Below, one piece after another: positions 27,901 through 41,470 of a DNA stretch of 64,000 bases. The position numbers were made by a program, and so were the translations under genes. The notes beneath the pieces were generated by a model, which did no database searches, was not told where the DNA came from, and saw only the letters and a program-made list of their open reading frames with translations. The stretch is from Paracentrotus lividus. Lineage: Eukaryota > Echinodermata > Echinoidea > Camarodonta > Echinidae. Each line of letters begins with the position of its first letter. Position 1 is the stretch's first letter. Location: contig CALNVZ010003434.1 of assembly GCA_940671915.1 (NCBI GenBank), positions 14,612,184-14,676,183 on the forward strand. Direction: 5' to 3'.

Positions 27901-30900
27901 ATCAAGCATCACTTCACTGATAAGAAAGGGAAGTGAGATTATTTGAGCCTATCCGTGCAGATATCCTGAGGAAATTGCTGAATATATCCACAAATTCTGC
28001 ACCAAATGAAGCCTCATATCTCTCTATAAATATTTTTGGCCTAGATTTACTGGTCAATGAATGTAGTGGGCCTACTTTGGATGAGTTGCGTCAGCTTTAT
28101 GATTTAAAGAAAAATTCTGAGATTATGAATCTGAGCTTGCTTTCCTCCTGTGGACTATGTTGCTAAAAAAAGTTAGCCAAAGAAATCTCCAGATATTACT
28201 GATGCTTACTGATATTACTGATTCATCTTCATTTTGAATATTTTGTATCACATGTTTTAAATCCATTACTGATCAGTTTCTAAAAGTGCAAAATTTTTGT
28301 TAGCAAGCATAAGATCCACACCCAATGTGCTGAAACTTTTAAATATCTTAAAACGTTTTAAATTTCTTGATGAAAGATGTGCCACTGTAGGTTATTGGCT
28401 TCTTATCATTCACGATTTGTTTTTGATTGCGGATTTTACATTTTGATTCAGCAACTTTACCTCCTATTAATACAAAGCCACTTTTACAGCTCTATCACAA
28501 ATGAGCTATATCCCACAATATTCAAGTCTCCCCCCCCCCACACCCCTCCTTCCTTTAATTCATAATTCACTCAAAATTATTGCATAATTATTTTTTTCCT
28601 CAGAAAAGGATATGCTATTAAATACTCCCTATATCATTGCTTTAATTACTAGATAAAGTGCTCTATAAAACACGATATCATTAAATTATTATTATCATCA
28701 TTATTGTTGTTATTATTTTTATTAATTTTTGTATTTATTATAATCATTATCATTATTACCATGGCATCTTGGATACCCCAATAAACAAAACACTCTTCTT
28801 TTGGAGTATACAAACATGGTTGATGACGATGAAGCAGCTGCTAATATATCAAGCACTGCAAAGTTTTGGTTTCTGTGTGTAAAATCCTGACGGGATCATT
28901 CACAACTGAAACTTCCCGCCTCACGCAAGAAAACTTGTCATCATCATGTAACAACAACACCTTAAGGAAGATATGAAACTATGTGGGTTTTCTGCAGGGA
29001 CGAATACCTCATGAACAACATGAAATGCTTTGTTTGATTGTTATGGTGAATTGCTTTCATATTGATCAATGAATAATATACCAGTCATGTTTATAATGCG
29101 TGTAACCCTATAACAAATTACAAGCCTTGATCATGTTTAATTTTCTATTTGCATAATTCAACCGATTGCATTATTTGCTCACAAGTAGAAAGTCACTAAC
29201 TTTTTAAATAATAAATTAAATGAGAAAACGCCCTCTGCCACTTGGTAAATAATAATAATGATACAATCATCTAAAAAATAGTTACCAATATCTAGAAAAA
29301 TAATGGAACATTACAATTTATATAGGCCCTGACTACAAAAAAGTTTGAATTTTGTGATATTCATTTAAATTGAGCAAGCGCCATGAGCGCCCATCCACAT
29401 GGATAGCGCTATACAAGAAGCCATCATCTTCTTCACCATTAAAATCATCATCATAATCCTCTCATACCGCAAAACTGAATCCAAATGGCCAAAATATTTG
29501 TCATTTCACAGATAATCTAAAATTTTTTATGCAGTCTTCATCGCTACGACTTGGTATCATAAACGCCCTCTCAAATGACTTTTGTTACACTTTTATGACT
29601 CAGTCCCCTCACACAGCTGTGTAGTGACGAACCAAACATGATGGATCAGTTTTTCAACTTAAGAAAATTGTTATTTTCCAGACAGCTAAACATTAATGAG
29701 CTGGAGAGGGGCCTATAATTGCATTTTGCCAGCTTGACTCAACCCCGTATTTTACCGCATAAAAAGGGGTGTCTAGTCTCATCAGAGCCAAAAGGGTGTT
29801 TACTTTATCTATTTAAAACTATATCAGGTAATTCCCTTCTGTTTCTAAACAGACGATACAACACAAGACTATAAAAGTACAATTTAAACTAGCATAGTCA
29901 TAACAGCTGCTTCATGTAATTTACATTGTTAGAAAAACATATTCTCTGTCATACAGGAGGTGCAATGTGTTGCAAAAGTGCCTATGACTGAAACATGTCT
30001 GTGTATTTAGATAACAACGCACAATAAGAACCTAATACAGAATATAAAAGAAATAGCAAAATAATTTTTCACAACATTACAGGTCATGTTAATGCTGTTT
30101 GACAGAATACAAATAGCGGAATACAATGTAAATAAAAGAAAAGAGTTCCACTTACATTGAGTATCATGGTAAGCTTGGTAATCCCTTGCAGAGGACTGTA
30201 CAGCATGGCTGTGAATGAAGAGAAAGATAAAAGAAAGAATATTTACCAGTCTATATCAACATTGGATACGAAAGAACAACCAAAATTAATGTACTTATAC
30301 ATTTATGAAGTTTGTTAATTATTATGCTCATGTATTATGTTTTTGTGCACCTTGCAATGGGTGCATTTTTATGCAGAAAAGTGCGCATTACAAATTAAGA
30401 ATTATTATTATTATTCATTAGGGTTCATATTTCCATGAAAAACAGTGTTTACCAAAAACAAATAATATACTGTGTACAAAAATGGTTATCAGCTGTCAGT
30501 TATCAATTCAGCTCTTACATGATATCAATTAATACAGTGTAAATGACCTAAAAACAAATTTACTCTCTTTCAAAATCTTTCCAAATCAACAAAGCAAACC
30601 ATCACACGTTTGTTCTTTAAAATAATGAGTCATAACAGACTTTATCTTGTTTTGAATATAGCGCAATAATTATTGAAAGTATGCAAACACGAGACAGCCT
30701 TATGCTAACAAAGCCGCACTTGTGCTGAGTAAAAGTTTCTTTGTGGAAAATCTGGTATACTATTAGTGTTAAATGATAATTTTCTTCCTAAATGTGTTAA
30801 GTGTTAAAATTGGCTTGAATGTATGTACATGTACATAGCATAATATAATAATGATATTTTGTTTACTAAAGCATGATTTAGTTACTGTATAAGCCAATAT

Positions 30901-33900
30901 TTTTGCGTACATTTGTTTTTGTGATTTTATACTAATTTAGGAAATTCGCCAGTGGATAATTTTGTGATTTTTGTGATGTTTTCATTACCATAAATACATG
31001 TAGCCTTATGTTGAAGTGGACATTTTAGTGAAGATGGACACGCGAAATCCGCGAAAATAAAACCACCACGATTACATGAACAGTAATTACTGATCCCAAG
31101 CACTTTACATATTATTATCCCGGCCATTGGATCCAACCCCGGGCGACCATATCAATCATTGAAAGCAAGTAACACTGAAGAGCCTTAATTATGCAAACGA
31201 CACTGTGCTTGTCCCAAGTACAAGCATGTTTACTACATTGTATTAATAACAAAAAATGATACGTTTACTTCTCTTTCCATTTAGGAATGTTGAAATATCA
31301 ATATTAACTACAAGCCTATATTCAGTATCAATTATTACCTCATAATGATTTCAACCTTATAAAGGCTTATTCTCTTTTAATAGAACATGAGTTGTGCCTC
31401 TTTAGTCCTTTTAAGGAAAAACCCATCCCTATATGTAATACTTTTGATGAGGCTTTACACTATTAAAGCCTGTTGTATCCCTTTCAACAAAGAGTAAGTG
31501 AGGAGTTGGCACAGAAACCTATTTTTAATCATTGAAAATAGAGGAGGCCACCATCTCACACTGCATTTTCCTTCCGTCTACAAATCAGTAGCATTAAATT
31601 AAAAGCTTGGCATCTCGACTGGGAGTTAATTAATTATATCCCACTGTGCACGGTATAATGAGGTCCTATTAACTCCAAAATAGCAGGGATTCATAGAAAG
31701 AACCTATATTAATAGGCCTGATCATGTTATAAACATCTTGCAGCTGTCGTCTATACAATGTTTTTATTAATGATCAGACAATGGATATAATTTTTTTTCA
31801 TATTGTGTTTCGATTCATGTAATTTAATCAATAATATAAAAACGAAATAACACAGCCATTTGTGATTATATATATATAAACCCCTCCCAAAAAGTTTCGC
31901 AAGTAGACTTTGGGCCATGATAACTTTTTAGGTACGCTTTAGTTATTCCTGATATTCATACCATTGGAAAGATAATTTATTCCCCTTTTTATTGATATCC
32001 TATTTGTAATGATTTTGTCATGCTTCAATGCACAGAATATCAGAATATGGAGAAATGTAAAAAGTCAAATGTTGCAAAATGCATTTATCAAAGTGAAGTT
32101 CCGCCACTCGACTTTAGGCCCTGATAACTTTTGGGGTATTTTCTAATTTTTATTGAATTTTATACCATTGTCAAGTAAATTTATTCCTCTTTTTAATGAC
32201 ATCCTAAATTGTAACGAGAGTGTTGTTCTTGCATGCACGGAACACCTGAATGTTAGCATGGTTAGGACAAGTCAGAAGTTAAATGTTGCAAATTGAATGC
32301 CTATTGTCAGTATTACTGTCTGTTGCCAGCAATAACAAAGCATTTCGCAATTTTTCACTTTTTACTTTGCATTATATTCATGAGTTATGTGCATTCAAAC
32401 ATGATGTTACTATTGCAAATAGGGCATCAATAAAAAGAAGAATAAATGAACTTTTTAATGCTATGAAAATTGATAATGATTAAAAACCCACATCAAAAAT
32501 GTATCAAGGTTCAAAGTAGAAATTTAAACTGAAAATTATCTTTCGCTTTGCCATGTATTCAGGTGGTATTCAGGGTTTCTGTGGACCCAGGCATGACATC
32601 ACCATGACAAATAAGGTATCAATCAAGAGAGGAATAAATTATCTTGACAATGGTATAGAATTCAATAAAAATTAGAAAATATCCCCAAAGTTATCAGGAC
32701 CTAAAGTCAAGTTGCGGAACTTCAATGAGATCAATAAAAGTGCATTTTACAATATTTGACTTTTTACTTTTCTCCATATTTTGATATTCTGTGCATTGAA
32801 GCATGACAAAATCATTACAAATAGGATATCAATAAAAAGGGGAATAAATTATCTTTCTAATGGTATGAATATCAGGAATAACTACAGCGTACCTAAAAAG
32901 TAATCAAGGCCCAAAGTCCATTTGCGAAACTTTTTGGGAGGGGTTTATATATATATAAAGTAAATATTAAGCTCAGAATATGTCTTACATAGTTTCAAAT
33001 GTCATATCATATCAAATGATATATTTTTAACCATTACTCTACATTTTATTTAGTTTTCAATCTTCCCTTTCTCCTTTGAACAACAAATTTGGTGGGTGAA
33101 CATTAATGCTCTGTACAGATTTCCCTCTTATCCATTACACCCATAAAGAGCCCAAAATTATAATGAAAATTCCTCACAATTTTGCAATTCTAGGTTATAA
33201 GTCAAAAAGATCCCAAGTGCCTATCACAAGGTGAATCAAATGTATTCAATTTTCCACAATTATGAGTAATATTCAGACATATTTGGCACATATTCTAAAT
33301 TCAGCACAGCCTTGGCACAGGGTTTGATGCTAAGCTTGAGAGGGGCTCTAAGATTAAACATGCGCTGTACTGAATTAGCTCTATCATCCTACCATAGTAT
33401 AAAAGAATTGAGTCAATGTCTTTCTGGCAAATGAAAAAAAGTTTATTGCAAAATGAGTTAAATATCAATTTTGAAAATATCCAAGCAAAGCCACTATCAG
33501 CTAGTACTGATACACACATTACCTTTGATTAGCTTCGATTTTCTGATAAAAAACAGAACAAGAATTTCTATTGTTTTCTGTATACTTATGTTAAGTGGTC
33601 CTAATCATAATAGTTATAAAAACCCATTTTGCTATGAAACTTTTTAAATAAAGAATACATTTGACAAATGTCATGGGTGTCTGTTTGTTGTTTTCAAAAA
33701 TTATTATTTTGTTTTTATTATATTGTTTGGATTTTTGTGTGAGTTTGTTTGATATAAGTGCTTTAGGGATTATCCATGCAAAAATCTACTAAGCCTATAG
33801 ACCATGAGAGGGTATTATTCGTTCGATATAGTGAGTAAAAATATATAAATAAGTTTATAATCAGACTGTCTGGTTATTCATTTAAAATGAAAGAACGGTT

Positions 33901-36900
33901 TAATCACACATTATCCTAGTGTAGTCTATAATTATTTAGAATGGAAAAGTTTAAAGATAGCACAACACAAAAATAGCCCAATGTCAGATAATCTTGGTAT
34001 TTCACTCACTCGAAACAAAGATCATTATTGCCATACAAGGAAATGAACACATCTTTTCTGAATGAATTACGAGAAGCTTATCTAATTTAGCAGGACAAAT
34101 CATCCTCCATAATCATTGCCTGTTAGGCTGATATACCCCCTTAAAGGGAAAGTACATGTTCTTTTTGTGGAATTGAAACATGGAAAAAACTGTCTCAAAA
34201 TGACTTGGGAAAGGTTGGTTACAAGTCTCCTAAGAAATGTTTTATGTTGTATTTTGGGGGAATCACCAGAATGATGAGAAATTAACCCAATGCAATCACA
34301 TGTCCTACAGACAGAAATGCATGCAAAAGAATTACATATGAATGTTTGGCCCAAATATTTCAGCCACTATTTTTTTGGTAGAGGGGACATATCATGACTA
34401 TGAGGGCATTTGAAAAGCAACCTTCGTCAGTGGATATTTTGACTAAACTACTCTTCCTAATTATCACAAAAATAATTTAAAATCTAACAATAATTTGTTC
34501 ATATTTCCCATAGGATTTTTCCTTTAATATAGGACAGGCAGCATAATCATTCATAAATAACCTCTGGGGTACACATTATCCCATGAATCAAAACCTTAGT
34601 GTTTGGCATCCATTACGTTCGGAGGCAGAAAGAGGCTCTCATATCGCACTGGGATAGCCGAGGGTTAACGTAAGAGGATCTCAATTAAGTATCATCATAT
34701 CAAATTTATCACTCACTATCATCGTAATTGGACAAGCAGATTTTTATGAAATCATAAATTTCTCTTTTTTTAAGTAGTATTGGCTGTGGCTTTATAGTTA
34801 TCCTAACCTAAATTTTATGTTCTTTTACTGCGACCTAGTTTGCTCATTTTCTTTCATTTTTTCCCCCTTCTTTCTCTTCTAATTTATTATGTTCTTCTCA
34901 TTACACTTTATTTTTATATAGAATGTCATCAGTGGTAGGAGCCCTTTATTTCATTATTCTTACAACATTAGCTTGGCTTCACTAAATCATTTAATTTTCA
35001 ATTAACTGAAATGCAAAGAGTTCTTTCTGCAATACTTTGATACATCATAATATATTTTATTCAAAATCTGCTTTTTATATGAACTGCAAATTAAATACCA
35101 GCTACTTTTAAAGTTCGATGTCAATCATAAAAATCAAATTCACTTTGCAATCAAGTTTAGTAAAAAGAAAAATTGTTTGAGGTGAATCGGCAATGTCTAT
35201 GTTTTCAATATGAACATTACATTATATTTGAATGCTGTCTTAATCTCTCTGAACAATCTTGATACTGTGAAATTCCTTTTAATATTTCCTTCAGTCCCAC
35301 CCCCTTTCTTTTCCTCCCATCCAACCCATTCCCTTTGTAAGGAAGGGGTAATGACTGTACTACCTGTTCTTGAGGTTATCTCATTTGTATCTTATATTTT
35401 AGATACTGTTTTAAATCTTGATATAGCAAAATTATTGTAATTTGATACTATTTCCCATCCCTTATTCCCCTTCCCCATTCCCTAAATCTATCCCATCTCA
35501 TAGAAAGGGTCTGATTGTGCTACCTACATGTACATGCTATGGTATATACTTTCTCAAGATTTGAGCTTACAGTAAGTGCCTTTGTTTCAGTAACTGTGTC
35601 AGTGTGAAAAACCAAACAATTTGCAGAAAGGGAGATTTTGATGAAGCAAAATGATCTATCCCATCCTTAACCCCCCCCCCCATCCTACCGCCTCCCCTTC
35701 TCCCCTCTCCCCCATTCCCTTCCTGATACGGCCAGATTGTGCTCTCTCCCCTCAAGGGTATACATTTTTCTGGTCCTGATTGGAGCTTGAGTGCCTTTGT
35801 TTCATTTAATTTGTCAGTGCAGAAAAAGAAATGTTGTAGTAAAAGCGGATCCTTTGATTGATAGCAAAATTATCTTCTATCCCTTCCTACCCCTCCCCAC
35901 TTCCCCCTGCCCCCCCCCCTCCTCCTTTCCCTTCCCCTCCGATATGCGCTGATTGTGCTACCTACCCTCTAGGGTATACATTTCTCCGGATTGGAGCTTG
36001 AGTGCTGCTGCGCAAGTTGCGGAGAGCTCGTTCTCGGTCTGGAGGCGTGTGTAAGGTGCTCATGGCTCGTTTGTAGTTGGCGATGTATTCCTCATGGATG
36101 TCAAAATGGCTTGCCTGTGAATGGTGCATGGGAAGAGAAAGGATAACAAGGGGTGTTATTGAGGAGAAATATGGAAGAAATAGATATGATCGGTGTATGA
36201 TGGATTGGTCAAACATGCGTGGAATACGTATTCACTGAGATCATTCATGCCTAAAGAGAAAGTTCATCATAATTTTGGGTTGATTTAATTAAAAATTTGT
36301 ACTAAAACTTTCAATAAATTTCAATTTTGTTGTTTGTTGATGAAGGGATGCATGTGCAGTATCCTTACCAAAACATTTTCTTCTGAGAAATTAGCAATTG
36401 ATCATATTTGTACACAAAACAGATGATGGGCAAAGAATCAATTTCACACTTTTTTCTTGGGGGGGGGGGCGGGTCATAATGAATTGATTATATTAATAAT
36501 AATGATAATACTGATATCATTATCTATATATAGATTATATATATGAAAAAAAGATACATGAATCACAAGATACATTGAAAAGAAATTTATGAAACTTAAA
36601 AAAAGAAAAGAAGAAATGGATGACAGACACAAGAACAAAGAAGGGAATTATTAATAAATACGTTGGGAAAATTTACAAAAGTCTGACTAAGTTTCTAGGC
36701 ATGCAAAATACAAAACTGGGTAAATTTATTACAAAGTCTATTCATAAAACTGCATCCTATAGTGCAATACCAACTTAGCAGTGACTCCAAAATAGCTTTT
36801 TACAACATCAACAACGGTCAGTACCCTAACTTACGCACAGGAAGTCATACATTCTATATATGACATCATGCCTTCATCATTTCTGTTTTAATAACAATTT

Positions 36901-39756
36901 TGTTTCAATTCAGTCATTTTGAAACCGACCGAGAGGACACAACTAACGCTTGATCAGTTCCCTGAACTATGCGAACCCAATTTCCCAGATAAAGATGGGG
37001 AGTTTTCCAGAAACGAGCTCCGAGCAATCAGGGCAATTTCCCGGGAAACGGAGCATCTACTTCATATTTAATTTTGGCCCTCTATGACTCATTCCTCATC
37101 CCTAGGAAGTAATCAAACGATGATAACGCAACCCCACTGTTATTGTTTATACCAGCAAAATATTGATATACCAGCATTCCTCGTTGCCATCTAAAATCAA
37201 GTCTTTATCAAATTAGTTTCTAATTGAGCTCTGCGCTAAAACCACAAAAATTGTATCATCCTCTTAAGTGGGAATCTATCTTCGCGGTTCACTGCATAAA
37301 AACATTTTTCATCTCCATCCCCTCGCACTAATCAAGCCTTTCTATGATAGGCCTGGGGTAGTTTAATTATCCAGACATTTTCCCTGGACTTATAGAAAGG
37401 GGATTCTCTGAATTTTATATTATGTGCAGTATACTATATTGTGCTATCTTCAAGGATACTCTATACATAGAGGTAAGAGATGTAGTAGAAATTGACTCTC
37501 ATGTTTCTTTGAAGATTTCCAGAGAAGTAATTACATTGGGGACTCATGAGCACTAGCTCAATCAGTACCTATTTTAAGATTCTGAGATTTGGAGCAGGGC
37601 TTTTTTGGTCTATATCCCATTTCATATTATGTAGCATCATAAGACAGACATTAAAAGGTGATTGTACCATATCATAACAGAACAGCAAGAAAAACTTTAC
37701 AACGCGCATTTTTAATAATTTTATGTTTTGACAATTACATCAGTAAATTTTAACAAATTTTGAATGCAGAAATTAAAAAAGTGGCACATCTGTCACCCGA
37801 AATTACCGTATCAAGTCTGCAAGTACCCCCCCCCCCCAAAAAAAAGGAGTCCTAATCCTGTTGTACATACATGAAACATGTACAAACAGGTATGTCATTA
37901 ATGTGCGTATATCATTTGCAAATATCAATAAAATCTTGACTATTGCAAATTCCTTGTCACCAAACTGTCCCAAAATAAATCTGGGCCTAAATGATTTCCT
38001 CGGCGACCAGCACGGTCTGGGGATTACAGAATACCGATGTATGTTTTGGTGACAGTGATAGCACTTGGTGGTGGTGACTGTCATCATATTTACATGTGGA
38101 CTTTTTGCTCTTTGTTGATTCAGCCCATAATCAAGGGAATCAACAGAGAAGATGAGGGAAAAAGAAAGAGAAAGAGAGAGAATAGCAAAGAGGGATGGAG
38201 AGAGAATGAAAAAAATGGGAGAACAAGAGAGAGGGGAGAATGAGAAAGACAACAAGAGAAGAACAAGTGAGAAATAGTTAGAGATGGAGAGAGAGATAAT
38301 TTAGAGAGAGAGAGAGAGAATAACATAGAGGGAGGAAAGAGAAAGAAAAAGATGGGAGAACAAGAGACAGAAGATTAGAATTAGAGAGAGAGATATACAA
38401 TATGAAGAGAATGAGAAACAGCAAGATTTAGAGATAAGGAGATGGATAGAGAGATGATAACGAGAGGGAGAGGGAGAGAGAGATGGATGGAGAATGAGAC
38501 AGACAGATAAATGACCAAACCCATTAGGAGAACAAAGAAAGCATATCACTGACACATCGTCCCCTAGCCCTCATCATCATCATCATCATCATCCTCCTCA
38601 TCCCTAACCAGTTTTAGGGAGGAGGAGAGTAAATGAGGAACAATACCCCTTCTGATGCCTGTAATGAGTGACTCATGGAATCTCACCATTTATTGATGAG
38701 GGACTAAGCGGATTTCAACCAACAACATGAGAGGCGTCTGTAATTCCATCATCCAAACGGCTTTTGTTTTTAGTTTTTTCCAGTCAGGCAGAATAGGGCA
38801 CGAACCTCCCAAATTACTATCATCTCTCTCTCACTCACCAATACAATTCTGACTCAGATGTCACACCTATTTGGTCAATACATTAGTTTTTGTTTTGTTT
38901 TTACTTTAAAATGAACAAAAGACAAACTGAAACGTGCCATCAGAGTCATTGTGTCGTCATATATAATTCTGTTTGGTTTTGCAATTTCTATTGTTGGCAG
39001 GGTGTATAAGCTGGTATTATGGTTCAAAACTACATGTATATAAAGAGGGTTTTGAAATGATGTAATTTTTCTTACAAAATCATGCATCTCTGTACACATT
39101 CACTTTGTGTGTCTCGCTCTTTCCACCAGCTCCGTCTCTCTCTCTGCCCTTCCCTTCTTGGTTTTATTTCTTTGTTTTTTCCTACCATAACCAACAGTTT
39201 ACTATTTTATATGTATCATCTCTTTCTGACCCTCCTTTTCTTTTCATCACGTCTACAGTCTGTGTAAAAAAAATGGTACAGTCGGGAAAAAAATAATTTA
39301 GGTGTGAAATCTTTTCAAATGATATGTGTATGTGGTATCAAATTAAAGCCAAAAGATTTTTCTTGCTGATGCGCTTTGTTCTGTATAATTTGCTTTCGTA
39401 AAACAAAAGTTATGCTAAATTTTGTGCGGCGAGGAACAAATCAAAATTACGCATGTCTATTGTTCCATTACGCGAAACCTACACAAAAGCATGGACGTCG
39501 TGCGAAAATGGATTTTTCTTAACTGTAGAAAACTGATCATATCTCAAAAATTACAGCACCAAATGTGATGAAAAAAATTGCAGAAGAAAGTCCAATTATC
39601 CTGCTTTATGAAAATGCCAAACAATACCAAGTTCTAATTAATATTCATAATATAAAAAAATGTTTTCTGACTGTACCATTTTTTTTGACACAGACTGTAT
39701 AGAAGCATCTCCCCCATTATCTTTCTTTTCTTTCATCTTGCTTCAGTCTACCAGTA

Positions 39757-39796
<40 letters not shown>

Positions 39797-39881
39797 TCTT
39801 TCTCTTTCTTTGCTTATCTCAGAGCATTTTCTTCTCCCATGTATTTCTTTCAATTGCAACCTTCNNNNNNNNNNNNNNNNN

Positions 39882-39914
<33 letters not shown>

Positions 39915-41439
39915 ATCTTTTCTTTTCTTCTTTTTATTTTTTTTTCTCCCTAAGTGTCTCTGTAAAAAAAAGCTTGCTCACACTATCTTTACCTGCCTCT
40001 CTCTATCTAGCATGTGTCAAAGCATCTAAATAGAGGGTTCAACAACACATCATGACACGGCGCTACTCCAACCTACCGTCTAATCCACCAATTAACTCCC
40101 GTCCAACAGCTCAATAGCCATACACGTTGGTTCATTAATCTAATTGGAGTCTCAGCTCTCAGCATATAAAGTCCATCCACGGCCAATAAAGCAATGAAAT
40201 CACTTTACGGCTTGCGGCAAAGTCAGGCATGTGCTGATTCTAGCGCAGCATGACTCCTATTTTTGTGTACATATGAAGTACAATAGCACAATACATACAT
40301 TACATGGGGATGAGAATGAGTCGTTTATACTCATTATATCAGATATTAATGGGTTTAATTCATTTTTTTTTTCCTATTAACATAGTGATTTATTCAATTA
40401 CCAGCAAGCTCATACATATTTTCTATTTTGAATCATGGAGAGTTGATCATTTTTCAAATATTGCAAAATTACAAAAAATATAGGTAAATGAATTATATAG
40501 ATTGAAACAGGATATAAGGGAAGACTATTAAGGGTATTGTTTTCTATCTAAAGGAAGGTAGAAATGGTCTTCCATTTTCTATTCGCAAAATTACCCACAC
40601 TAATGAAATTACAGTCTCATGTATCATCTTCAGGCCATGGCATCAATGAATCTGGAAGGATATTCATCCATTTTCAAACAGTGTAATACTTACAAAATCT
40701 AGAAAGTGTCTGAGCTAAATTTAGTTTATATTGAACTATTTTTTGTATGATATGGAAGATGTCAGCCCACTTACCAGAAGTTTGAAGGAATCTCCCTGCA
40801 TAAAGCAAGTGTACTACTTAAAAAGTCTAGCAAGTTTCTCAGACCTAAATTTATTTATTTACTTTATTTTATTTTTCTTTATTTTTTTACATTTGTCTTA
40901 TTATATGGAAGATGTTTGCCCACTTACCAGAAGTTTGAATGAATCCCCCTGCATCTGACCCGGTTCCCAGTCCTCCATCTTGGGTTCCATGTGATGGACA
41001 AACTGACGATGAACGTTAAAGAGTTCTGGTATCCTGAAGAACATGGTATCGTATTCCTCCTCCGTCATCACCGGTGTCGAGGTACTGATGCTGGCTTTGA
41101 ATGTCTTCATCACCTGCAGAGTGTAAAATATAAAATCATAATAATTATAATAATAATTGTCTTTTATATAGCACGATACCGAGTAATAGTTGCTCGAAGC
41201 GCTTTTCAAATCTATTTCACGTTTCATTATTACCCTATTCATTGGATGTAATTTCATGGTAATGCTGGCTGCCATTTTACAGGTGTACATGTACATATGA
41301 AATTAGTAGTAGTTCAAAATCAAAAAATTTCTGCCTTCAGCCCTCAAGAAGAGTACCATATAGTAGCTATAGGGGCTGGCTAAGGTCGTTTGATCGGCCT
41401 AAAAAAATTGATAAGCAAAAAGAAAAAAAAACATTTTAT

Positions 41440-41470
<31 letters not shown>

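Larger units (their letters stand above)
23846..30155 (-). other. Intron 6
   Basis: About 6.3 kb. It holds a foldback at 24097-24247, T and C homopolymers, a GC-rich element at 25266-25441, microsatellites near 28685-28760, and a few unassigned open frames (for example 27933-28166 plus). No exon is supported. Confidence 0.55.
30209..35344 (-). other. Intron 5
   Basis: Holds a SINE-like tail near 30350-30415 (gtgcgcattacaaat and attatt), a dispersed repeat at 30885-31085, a 1.07 kb foldback at 31878-32946 and AT-rich remainder. Confidence 0.55.
36115..40680 (-). other. Intron 4
   Basis: Holds GC-richer unique islands (36880-37150 and 40060-40260), GA tracts at 38150-38520, CT tracts at 39755-39910 with a sequencing gap, and one 442 bp element at 39256-39697. 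No exon seen. Confidence 0.55.

Noticed and set aside
32283-32483. 66-codon frame in the foldback as a transposase
   Set aside because: It lies in the central repeated module and has no catalytic motif.
37803-38555. Several long leucine/serine open frames
   Set aside because: They are produced by the GA/CT tract and by C and A runs.
39660-40033. Open frames running through CT repeats and the N gap
   Set aside because: Simple repeat with unknown bases; not a gene.
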